23,580 nucleotides of DNA from an uncultured Muribaculaceae bacterium (lineage in GTDB: Bacteria; Bacteroidota; Bacteroidia; Bacteroidales; Muribaculaceae), in the NCBI GenBank assembly GCA_938039795.1, contig CALHWU010000071.1:1-23580 (forward strand). The letters are read 5' to 3'. Shown here in pieces: positions 14,635 to 21,592 of the stretch (the stretch's first letter is position 1; each line of letters begins with the position of its first letter). Both the position numbers and the translations under genes were made by a program. The notes beneath the pieces were generated by a model that saw only the letters and a program-made list of their open reading frames with translations, was not told the DNA's origin and ran no database searches.

Positions 14635-16263
14635 ATGAACACCACTAATTCCCGCACGCTGCAAACGATAATGGCCATAGTCATGACCATCGGTATCGGC
14701 CTCACGACCCGCGCGGCCACGCAGCCCGACTCCACCGTATGGCACAATCCGCTGGAAGCGGGTTTCCCGACAGTGCGGAATCAGGCGCCCGGAGCCTCAG
14801 GCACCTATCTGCGGCTCCCCCAAAGCACACTGGCCGCGATGAATTCCTCGCTGAGAGAACAGTGGCTGACAGCCGACGGTCTGAGCGTAAGCTTTTTTAC
14901 CGATGCGAACGAAATCAGAGTCAGGATATCGGCTGCCGCAGGCGACAGATCGGATATTGGCGAGCTCTTCCGCGTGGATCGCGACGGTGCATGGCACCGT
15001 TGTCCTCAAGCCTCTGACGGCCTTTTCGTCAGCGACGGGCTGGCGGCCGATCTCCTGCCCGACTGCGAGTACCGTTATTTTCTGCCGTCCTCAAGAGTCG
15101 GAAGTCTGGAACTCGGAGTTCCACATCAGTCGAAAATCAGATTCGCTCCCGCCGACAACAAGCGTCCGATAATATCTGTCGGCATTTGCAGCGACGGCCG
15201 CGCGACCCTTGACTGGGCCCCGGATCTGCAGCGCAATCTGGATCTGCCGGTGGTCAGTCTCGCGGCTGACGGCCAGAGTATGGATGTTGACGCCGTGACA
15301 GAGCTCATCGGCGTCTCCGCACCGCGTCTCTGCATATTCGACTTAGCCGGCGCCGGAAACGGCAACGCTCAGGCCTCGGCCATAATCTCCGCCATAGGCC
15401 GACTGCGCCGTGCCGGCTCAAAAGTTCCCGTCATGGTGGTCGACCGCTACAACTCTCTGCGCCCTGCCTGCGACTCCCTCATCGAAGCCGGCACAGAGGG
15501 ACTGCACTATTTAGGCGCAGCCGACTCACGCCGCCAGGCCGTAACCATCGAGAACAAGGCGAGGGAGATTCTTGACATGCCGGAAGGCCGGGCCACTACC
15601 ACGGTGGCCGTCAGCCAGCGGCGCGACATAGGCACCTACGACTGGCATCAGCGCCATCTCGACATATGCCGCTACATCGACAGCGTGAAGCCGGCCAATC
15701 TCATTATAGGCAATTCCATAGTACAATACTGGGGAGGCGAACCCGGCAGCCGCCGGAAAAGCGGCCCCGAGACTTGGCGGAAATACATGGAGCCCGAGGG
15801 CTTCGCCAACATGGGATGCGGATGGGACAAAATAGAGAACGTGCTCTGGCGGGTGTATCACGGCGAGCTCGACGGGACTGAAGCCGACAACATCGTAGTG
15901 ATGATCGGCACCAACAATCTGGCGTTCAATACTCCTGCCGAGATCGTCGATGGCATCGGACAGCTCATCGAAGCCATAGGCCGGCGGCAGCCGCAGGCAA
16001 GGATCATACTCGGCGGACTACTGCCCCGGCGCGGCCGAGAGCCGCTTGTGGAAGAGATCAATCGATCGCTCGAAAGTCTTGCTGCCGACAAGGGGTGTCA
16101 GTACATCAATCCCGGAGTGGAGCTTCTCGGCCCCGACGGAAAGATCCAGGAGCGGCTGTTTCGCGACGGACTTCACCCCAACGACGACGGCTACGCGCTG
16201 ATAGCTCCCCATATTGTAGCGAAACTGCGCCACAACAGCGATAAGGCCATAAAAAAACATTAA
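14635..16263 (+). CDS. Secreted SGNH/GDSL-family hydrolase with a degenerate second SGNH-like domain
   Basis: A 542-residue protein with an N-terminal signal segment ending near residue 28 (TIGIGLTTRA). Residues about 40-175 look like the beta-sandwich SGNH_hydro_N domain (SELFRVD-like and FLPSSRVGSLELG). Residues 178-275 align in layout with an SGNH domain, but the nucleophile position reads ICSDGRATLDWA and no catalytic His is visible, so this copy appears inactive. The C-terminal domain (about 330-535) keeps block I as GNS (S361 in LIIGNSIVQYWGG), block III as IGTNN (N427) and block V as DGLHPND (D511, H514), a full set of catalytic residues. The likely activity is esterase or acetylhydrolase on glycans. 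It precedes a GH95 gene by 84 bp on the same strand, so it probably helps strip acyl groups from the same substrate. Confidence 0.8.
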   Translation: MNTTNSRTLQTIMAIVMTIGIGLTTRAATQPDSTVWHNPLEAGFPTVRNQAPGASGTYLRLPQSTLAAMNSSLREQWLTADGLSVSFFTDANEIRVRISAAAGDRSDIGELFRVDRDGAWHRCPQASDGLFVSDGLAADLLPDCEYRYFLPSSRVGSLELGVPHQSKIRFAPADNKRPIISVGICSDGRATLDWAPDLQRNLDLPVVSLAADGQSMDVDAVTELIGVSAPRLCIFDLAGAGNGNAQASAIISAIGRLRRAGSKVPVMVVDRYNSLRPACDSLIEAGTEGLHYLGAADSRRQAVTIENKAREILDMPEGRATTTVAVSQRRDIGTYDWHQRHLDICRYIDSVKPANLIIGNSIVQYWGGEPGSRRKSGPETWRKYMEPEGFANMGCGWDKIENVLWRVYHGELDGTEADNIVVMIGTNNLAFNTPAEIVDGIGQLIEAIGRRQPQARIILGGLLPRRGREPLVEEINRSLESLAADKGCQYINPGVELLGPDGKIQERLFRDGLHPNDDGYALIAPHIVAKLRHNSDKAIKKH

Positions 16264-16327
16264 CCCGACTGCCGGATCGGCAGGCATTCAGTAAATTCGC
16301 AAATAAACAAACCCGGGGCACTGCTCC

Positions 16328-16351
16328 ATGAAAAAACATATCAAAGCATGA
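16328..16351 (+). CDS. Possible 7-codon upstream ORF overlapping the GH95 start
   Basis: ATG at 16328 begins MKKHIKA and stops at TGA 16349-16351, overlapping the GH95 ATG as ATGA. It is a candidate coupling or leader ORF, but it is too short to distinguish from chance. Confidence 0.2.
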   Translation: MKKHIKA

Positions 16352-18825
16352 CTTTCAAGACATTTTCAGCAGCGATGGCTCTGACTGCCGCAGCGGCCGC
16401 GGCCGGATGCGCAGGACAAAAAGCTCCGATGCCAACCGCCGACGACTACATCGCCGGCAACTCCATCTGGTTCGACACCCCGACATCATCCCGGACAAGC
16501 GAGCCGTGGCTGATCAGCGACTTCTCGGCCAGCGCCAATCCCGACCGCGAGTGGGAATCACGCTCGCTCCCCATCGGCAACGGCTCTCTTGGAGGCTCGA
16601 TACTCGGATCCGTAGCACGCGAACGAGTGGTCATCAATGAGAAGACACTCTGGATGGGAGGCCCGGGAACCGGGCCCGAACGCTACTGGGCGATGAACCG
16701 CAAGGTCGATCCCGCCACGCTCGATTCCATCCGCCAGCTGCTTGAAAAAGGAGAAAACGAGGAGGCCGGACGCATGGTGTCGAGAGAATTCCGCGGAACG
16801 GTCGACTACGACCGCAACGTGTTCGGCACCTACACCGAGATGGGCGAGATCCTCGTGGCCACCTCCATCGACGAATCCAAAGTGAGCGACTACCGCCGCG
16901 TGCTCAACATCGACAAATCGGTGGCTCTGGTGAGCTTTACGGCCGACAGCGTCAGATATGCGCGCCGCTATTTCTGCTCTTATCCCGACAGCGTCATGGT
17001 ATGGCGCTTCCAGTCGGAGGGGGGAGCGCAGAACCTTGAGCTGACATTCGCCACTCCCCAGACGGTCGACAAAGTGACCGCCGAGGGCTCCAACAGCCTC
17101 CTGTATCAGGGACATCTCGACAACAACGGCATGCGCTGGGCGATGCGCGTGGAGGCAAAGGTAAGCGGCGAGGGCACCGTCAAGGCTGATCCCGAGTCGC
17201 GCACGCTCACCGTCAGCGGAGCCGACGACGTGGAATTCCTCATAGCCGGCGACACCGACTACCGCATGAACCTCGACCCCGATCCGACCGACGCCAAAGC
17301 CTTTGCCGGAGGTGATCCCGCAGTGACCGTCAACAAGATCATCGACGCCGCATCGCGCAAGAGCTACGACAGGCTCTACGCCGACCATCTCGACGACTAT
17401 CTCGGCCTCTACGGCAGAGTGCGCCTCGCCATCAATCCCGGTCAGGAGCGGCCCGCTCCGCTGCCCACCGACCGCCGCCTTGCCGCTTACCGTGACAGCG
17501 CCGCCGACCATGGTCTCGAAGAGACATATTTCAACTTCGGTCGCTATCTCCTCATATCGTCATCGCGCCCGGGCACCATGCCAGCCAACCTGCAGGGACT
17601 ATGGCACAACAACATCGACGGCCCGTGGCGAGTGGACTACCACAACAACATCAACGTGCAGATGAACTACTGGCCGGCCACATCGACCAATCTGCTCGAA
17701 TGTTTCGAGCCCTATATCGACTATATCCGCGGCCTCGTCAAGCCGGGTGAGGCCACAGCCCGCGACTACTGGAACGCAAGAGGATGGACCGCAAGCATCT
17801 CCGCCAACATATTCGGATTCACCGCTCCGCTCAACTCCGGACAGATGAGCTGGAACTACAATCCCAGCGCCGGCCCGTGGCTTGCATCGCAGATCTGGGA
17901 ATATTACGACTATACCCGCGACACCGACTGGCTCCGCGAGGTGGGATATCCCATCATAAAGTCGAGCGCCGACTTCGCATCCGATCTCCTCTACAAGAGC
18001 GGCTCCACGTATACCACCGCCCCGAGCTACTCGCCCGAACACGGGGAGTGCGACCTCGGAGCCACATATGCCAACGCCGTCACCCGCGAGATACTGCTCG
18101 ACGCCATCGAGGCAGCCCGCACGCTCGACACCGACCCGCAGTCGGTCAAAGAGTGGCAGGGACTTCTCGACAGCATCAGGCCCTATCAGGTAGGCAGCCA
18201 CGGACAGCTGCAGGAGTGGACCGACGACATAGACGATCCCAACGACCGTCACCGTCACACCAACCACCTCTTCGGACTGCATCCCGGACGCACCATCAAC
18301 GCCATGACCGACACCGTGCTCGCCGACGCCGCACGCCAGACCCTGCGCGAACGTGGCGACGCTGCCACCGGATGGAGCATGGGATGGAAGCTCAACCACT
18401 GGGCGCGACTTTTCGACGGCGACCACGCCTATACGCTCTTCAAGAATCTTCTCCGTCAGGGCACATCCGACAATCTCTGGGACGTGCATCCGCCATTCCA
18501 GATCGATGGCAACTTCGGTGGCACCGCAGGCATAGCCGAGCTCTTCATGCAGAGCCATACAGGCGTCATAAACCTGCTGCCGGCACTGCCGTCGGACTGG
18601 GCCGACAGCCATATCGAAGGACTGCTTGCCCGCGGCAATTTTGAGGTTTCGGTCTATGCCAAGGACGGCAATCTCGACTATGCGCTCATCAGGTCAGTAA
18701 AAGGAGGCCCGTGCGAGATAGCCTACAGAGGACTCCGCGCCACGGTCGACACCAAGCCGGGCGAAACCATCCGTGTGACAGCCGACACCTCCGCCGGCAC
18801 GCTCCAGGCTGTAGCGCAGCGCTGA
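16348..18825 (+). CDS. GH95 family glycosidase, probable alpha-L-fucosidase, lipoprotein
   Basis: An 825-residue protein with a lipoprotein-type signal (MTFKTFSAAMALTAAAAAAGC, Cys at residue 21), so it is probably anchored in an outer membrane leaflet or the periplasm. The N-terminal domain opens with the GH95 signature around LPIGNG (74-79) and SVARERVVINEKTLWMGGP. The (alpha/alpha)6 barrel carries NLQGLWHNN, then HNNINVQMNYWPA with N434 and N436, E564 in PSYSPEHGE and D720 in FQIDGNFGGTAGIAE, which correspond to the Asn pair, catalytic Glu and Asp described for the bifidobacterial 1,2-alpha-L-fucosidase. The reaction is inverting hydrolysis of terminal alpha-L-fucose; some GH95 members prefer L-galactose, so the sugar is not certain. 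The neighbouring SGNH hydrolase suggests decorated host or plant glycans. A strong terminator follows. Confidence 0.92.
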   Translation: MTFKTFSAAMALTAAAAAAGCAGQKAPMPTADDYIAGNSIWFDTPTSSRTSEPWLISDFSASANPDREWESRSLPIGNGSLGGSILGSVARERVVINEKTLWMGGPGTGPERYWAMNRKVDPATLDSIRQLLEKGENEEAGRMVSREFRGTVDYDRNVFGTYTEMGEILVATSIDESKVSDYRRVLNIDKSVALVSFTADSVRYARRYFCSYPDSVMVWRFQSEGGAQNLELTFATPQTVDKVTAEGSNSLLYQGHLDNNGMRWAMRVEAKVSGEGTVKADPESRTLTVSGADDVEFLIAGDTDYRMNLDPDPTDAKAFAGGDPAVTVNKIIDAASRKSYDRLYADHLDDYLGLYGRVRLAINPGQERPAPLPTDRRLAAYRDSAADHGLEETYFNFGRYLLISSSRPGTMPANLQGLWHNNIDGPWRVDYHNNINVQMNYWPATSTNLLECFEPYIDYIRGLVKPGEATARDYWNARGWTASISANIFGFTAPLNSGQMSWNYNPSAGPWLASQIWEYYDYTRDTDWLREVGYPIIKSSADFASDLLYKSGSTYTTAPSYSPEHGECDLGATYANAVTREILLDAIEAARTLDTDPQSVKEWQGLLDSIRPYQVGSHGQLQEWTDDIDDPNDRHRHTNHLFGLHPGRTINAMTDTVLADAARQTLRERGDAATGWSMGWKLNHWARLFDGDHAYTLFKNLLRQGTSDNLWDVHPPFQIDGNFGGTAGIAELFMQSHTGVINLLPALPSDWADSHIEGLLARGNFEVSVYAKDGNLDYALIRSVKGGPCEIAYRGLRATVDTKPGETIRVTADTSAGTLQAVAQR

Positions 18826-18857
18826 TACGCCTCTAATTCATATTCCATAACTGCACC

Positions 18858-18904
18858 AGGCGGTGTGTCAAGATTAAGTTTTTTGACACACCGCCTTGTT
18901 TTAT
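18858..18904 (+). terminator. Intrinsic terminator after the GH95 gene
   Basis: AGGCGGTGTGTCAA (18858-18871) pairs perfectly over 14 bp with TTGACACACCGCCT (18883-18896), followed by TGTTTTAT. It ends the SGNH-GH95 transcript. Confidence 0.85.
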
Positions 18905-18915
18905 ATCCTGACGGA

Positions 18916-19008
18916 GAGGTTGCTGTCAGAATGGTCCAGATGGTAGGAACCTGAACCTTCGGGCGACGACCCAGATGGGCCATTATGACACAACCTCATG
19001 CTTTTTTT
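18916..19008 (+). ncRNA. Long unexplained stem-loop with T-run, possible structured RNA
   Basis: Three stem segments are in register: GAGGTTG (18916-18922) with CAACCTC (18991-18997); after a bulged C, TGTCA (18924-18928) with TGACA (18986-18990); after a G-A mismatch, AATGGTCC (18930-18937) with GGGCCATT (18977-18984, one G-U). Inside, AGAT faces CAGAT as an internal loop, then GGT/ACC closes an apical part holding a CC-TTCG-GG motif, a possible stable UUCG tetraloop. A run of seven T follows at 19002-19008. The element lies after the GH95 terminator and upstream of the C11 protease's -7 element, so it is probably in neither mRNA. The remaining bases of 18826-19147 hold no gene. It may be a small RNA, a second terminator or a miniature inverted-repeat element. 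Confidence 0.45.
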
Positions 19009-19104
19009 GACGGCTTTTCACACATTTACAGCTAAAAACCGTTGCCACAGATTAACGTCACGCCCCAAGAGGCTATATCTACTGCCGATTTGAGAGAAAA
19101 TTAG

Positions 19105-19112
19105 TAACTTTG
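19105..19112 (+). promoter_or_regulatory. -7 element of the C11 protease gene
   Basis: TAACTTTG, exact TAnnTTTG, followed by CA, 36 bp before the ATG at 19148. A TTTG at 19089-19092 is present but only 12 bp upstream, too close for the usual -33 spacing. Confidence 0.5.
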
Positions 19113-19147
19113 CATGCTTATACACCATTTTACATCTCTTCTTATCA

Positions 19148-20338
19148 ATGGAAAGAATGCTCATACGACTGCTGATAACGCTGCTCGCCATTTTGCCGGC
19201 GGCTTTCTCATCATGCTCAAGCTCCGAACCGGAGCCTGAGCCCGAACACGCCGGACTCGACCGCACAGTACTCGTCTATATGGTGGCCGACAACAATCTC
19301 AGCTACCAATTTAGAGTTGACACTCTCAATATCGAAAAAATGGAACAAGCCGCAAGAGAGGGAAGATTAAACGGCGGCAATCTCGTTATTTATTATGATG
19401 GGCCATTCACAGCTCCTGAACTCAAGATCGTGACGCATAAGGAAACGAAAAGCATAAAATCATATTCAGAAGATGAATCCAGTCTATCGGTTAATCGAAT
19501 GAAACAAGTGCTTGCCGATGTAAAATCTCTTTTCCCCGCTTCGCAGCGAGGTCTTGTGCTTTGGAGCCATGGCACCGGATGGCTCAATGATACATATTCG
19601 CGCGCTACGACCATAACATACTCATTCGGACAAGATAATCATTCTGCAACTGGACGCGCCACAATGAAGCTGACGTCGCTCTCCCAGGCGCTCGAAGGCG
19701 AGAATTTCGACTTCATCTATTTCGACTGCTGCCTGATGAGCAGCGTGGAGGTAGCCTATCAGCTCCGCACTGCCGCAAAAGCCATCATTGCTTCAGGCAC
19801 CGAATTACCCATTGAAGGAATGCCTTATGACGACAACATTCCTGCTATGTTCGAGCCAAATCTTGATTTAGACAAGATCGCACAGAACACACTTTCTTTT
19901 TACTCTGACGGAAAGATTGACAATTCAGGATGCAGTATCGCAGTCATAAGAAATGAATATATCAGTGCTCTCGCGGAGGCCACGGCAGCCATCATGCGCA
20001 CAGGCGCCGTGCCCGAAGCCGGCTACAGCCGGGTGCCCTACTTCCGCCGCAGCATTCCGTCATACACCTGGGATATGGCCGACTATATACGCGCCCTTCC
20101 GGTGGATGCATCGCTCATCAGAGCATGGGACGAGGCCTTCGCCCGCACGGTCACCTACGCGGGAGCCACCCCGACGAGCTACGGGCTCGACATGAGCCGC
20201 CACACCGGCTTGGGTTGCTTCATCCCCTCGGTCACCACCGACACCCAGGGCACGCGGTCGATACAGTGGCACAACCACCGCGATCTCGACTGGCACCGCG
20301 ACGTCACCTCGCTCAACCCCTCATATCATATCGACTGA
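19148..20338 (+). CDS. Clostripain-family (C11) cysteine peptidase, lipoprotein
   Basis: A 396-residue protein with a lipoprotein signal (lipobox FSSC, Cys23) followed by an acidic EPEPEPEH linker. The C11 fold is shown by TVLVYMVADNNLS, the catalytic His141 in LVLWSHGTGW, and the nucleophile in FDCCLMSSVEVAYQL, where Cys195 aligns with the Cys of the usual DACLM motif and the adjacent Cys194 replaces Ala. Clostripain-type enzymes cleave after Arg or Lys and are often self-processed; substrate and self-cleavage here are not known. Bases about 19300-19660 and 19780-19965 are clearly AT-richer, with codons rare in the neighbours, while both ends are GC-rich, which suggests recombination or transfer of the central part. 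The MscS gene starts 35 bp downstream. Confidence 0.85.
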   Translation: MERMLIRLLITLLAILPAAFSSCSSSEPEPEPEHAGLDRTVLVYMVADNNLSYQFRVDTLNIEKMEQAAREGRLNGGNLVIYYDGPFTAPELKIVTHKETKSIKSYSEDESSLSVNRMKQVLADVKSLFPASQRGLVLWSHGTGWLNDTYSRATTITYSFGQDNHSATGRATMKLTSLSQALEGENFDFIYFDCCLMSSVEVAYQLRTAAKAIIASGTELPIEGMPYDDNIPAMFEPNLDLDKIAQNTLSFYSDGKIDNSGCSIAVIRNEYISALAEATAAIMRTGAVPEAGYSRVPYFRRSIPSYTWDMADYIRALPVDASLIRAWDEAFARTVTYAGATPTSYGLDMSRHTGLGCFIPSVTTDTQGTRSIQWHNHRDLDWHRDVTSLNPSYHID

Positions 20339-20373
20339 ATGACCATTTTCAATCATAACCAACACGACCTTAC

Positions 20374-21468
20374 ATGAACCTTTACTCACTGCTCGCACAG
20401 ATACCCCTCACTCTCCCTGCCGACTCCATACCCACTCCAGCGCAGGATCTCAAGGCGCTCAAATCGCTGTCGTTCGACGAACTGATCAACCGCATGGTGT
20501 CGGGGCTCGTCGAATTCGCCATACATCTGGCCATAGCCATACTGGTGTTCTACGTCGGCAAGTTCATCATCCGCCGCCTCTTCACCATCACCGCCACCAT
20601 ACTCCACCGCCGCAACGTGGAGCAGTCGCTCACCACATTCGTGCTCAGCCTCATCAAGATACTGCTCTACTTCATCCTCATCATCACGGTGATAGGCATA
20701 CTGGGCATCAACACATCCTCGTTTCTGGCCGTATTCGCCTCCGTCGGCGTAGCCATCGGCATGGCGTTGAGCGGCACCCTCCAGAACTTTGCCGGAGGAG
20801 TGCTCATACTGCTCCTCAAGCCCTACAAGATCGGCGACTATATCGAAGCGCAGGGATTCGCCGGCACCGTCACCGAGATACAGATATTCCACACCATCAT
20901 CTGCACCCCCGACAACAAGTCGATCATCATCCCCAACGGAGGCCTGTCGACCGGCAGCATCAACAACTGGTCGCGTCAGCGCTACCGCCGCGTGCAGTGG
21001 GATATTGGCATATCCTACGGCGACGATTTCGCCACTGCCGAGCGGGCTATCCTCTCCATCCTCGCAGCCGAGCCTCTGGTAGTGCGCGCCGCCGACGTCC
21101 GGCCCGAGGATGATCCGTCGGCCGACAACACTGACAGCTCTGCAGCCTCGGCCGACGGACAGGCTCCGCGCAAATCGTGGATAAAACGGCTGTTCAGCTC
21201 ACATCGCCGCCGGCTGCTCGAACACCAGCGCCAGACCGAAGCCGCCATGCGCGCCCTCACCCAGAACCCCGTGACCGATCCTACCGTCGCCATCGCCGCC
21301 CTCGCCGACAGCAGCGTCAACCTGACCGTCCGCGCATGGACCCGCACATCCGACTACTGGGCTCTTTACAACACCGTCATGCGCCGCATCTACACCGAGC
21401 TCCCCTCCGCCGGCGTCAGCTTCCCCTTCCCCCAGATGGACGTCCACATAGTCTCCACCCCCTCCTGA
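20374..21468 (+). CDS. mscS: Small-conductance mechanosensitive channel, MscS family, with an extra C-terminal-domain segment
   Basis: A 364-residue inner membrane channel that opens under membrane tension to release solutes during hypo-osmotic shock. Three transmembrane helices are visible: about 44-66, 87-109 and the pore-lining 114-147, with the Gly/Ala-rich VGVAIGMALSGTLQNFAGG typical of TM3. The beta domain follows (YKIGDYIEAQGFAGTVTEI, IIIPNGGLSTGSINNWS). The C-terminal alpha/beta domain is split: between LSILAAEPLV (about 236) and DPTVAIAALADSSVNLTVR (about 302) there are about 60 residues, acidic and Ser-rich at first and then strongly basic and helical (IKRLFSSHRRRLLEHQRQ), not seen in E. 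coli MscS. The usual end FPFPQMDVHI is intact. It is 35 bp after the C11 protease gene, with no promoter seen between them. Confidence 0.93.
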   Translation: MNLYSLLAQIPLTLPADSIPTPAQDLKALKSLSFDELINRMVSGLVEFAIHLAIAILVFYVGKFIIRRLFTITATILHRRNVEQSLTTFVLSLIKILLYFILIITVIGILGINTSSFLAVFASVGVAIGMALSGTLQNFAGGVLILLLKPYKIGDYIEAQGFAGTVTEIQIFHTIICTPDNKSIIIPNGGLSTGSINNWSRQRYRRVQWDIGISYGDDFATAERAILSILAAEPLVVRAADVRPEDDPSADNTDSSAASADGQAPRKSWIKRLFSSHRRRLLEHQRQTEAAMRALTQNPVTDPTVAIAALADSSVNLTVRAWTRTSDYWALYNTVMRRIYTELPSAGVSFPFPQMDVHIVSTPS

Positions 21469-21525
21469 CCCGCAGCTTCCATGCTGCCGCCGCACATCTG
21501 TCCATCCGATTGGAGTTATGAACAC

Positions 21526-21540
21526 CTGAAGCTGCTTCAG
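21526..21540. promoter_or_regulatory. 15-bp inverted repeat upstream of the TPR-HTH regulator, operator candidate
   Basis: CTGAAGCTGCTTCAG is a perfect 7-1-7 inverted repeat, about 25 bp upstream of the -7 element at 21566. It could be a regulator site or form a small hairpin at the end of the mscS transcript; there is no T-run. Confidence 0.3.
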
Positions 21541-21565
21541 CTCATACCGCCCGGGGATAATTGCT

Positions 21566-21573
21566 TAACTTTG
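21566..21573 (+). promoter_or_regulatory. -7 element of the TPR-HTH regulator gene
   Basis: TAACTTTG, exact TAnnTTTG followed by CAGC, 20 bp before the ATG at 21593. No -33 TTTG at the usual distance. Confidence 0.5.
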
Positions 21574-21592
21574 CAGCATAAGACCTTAAACA

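Noticed and set aside
14635..18825. Classical polysaccharide utilisation locus
   Set aside because: No SusC or SusD homologue, hybrid two-component system or sigma pair lies next to the two enzyme genes.
18916..18997. Riboswitch for the C11 protease
   Set aside because: The element lies upstream of the likely promoter at 19105-19112 and ends in a T-run, so it should not be in that mRNA.
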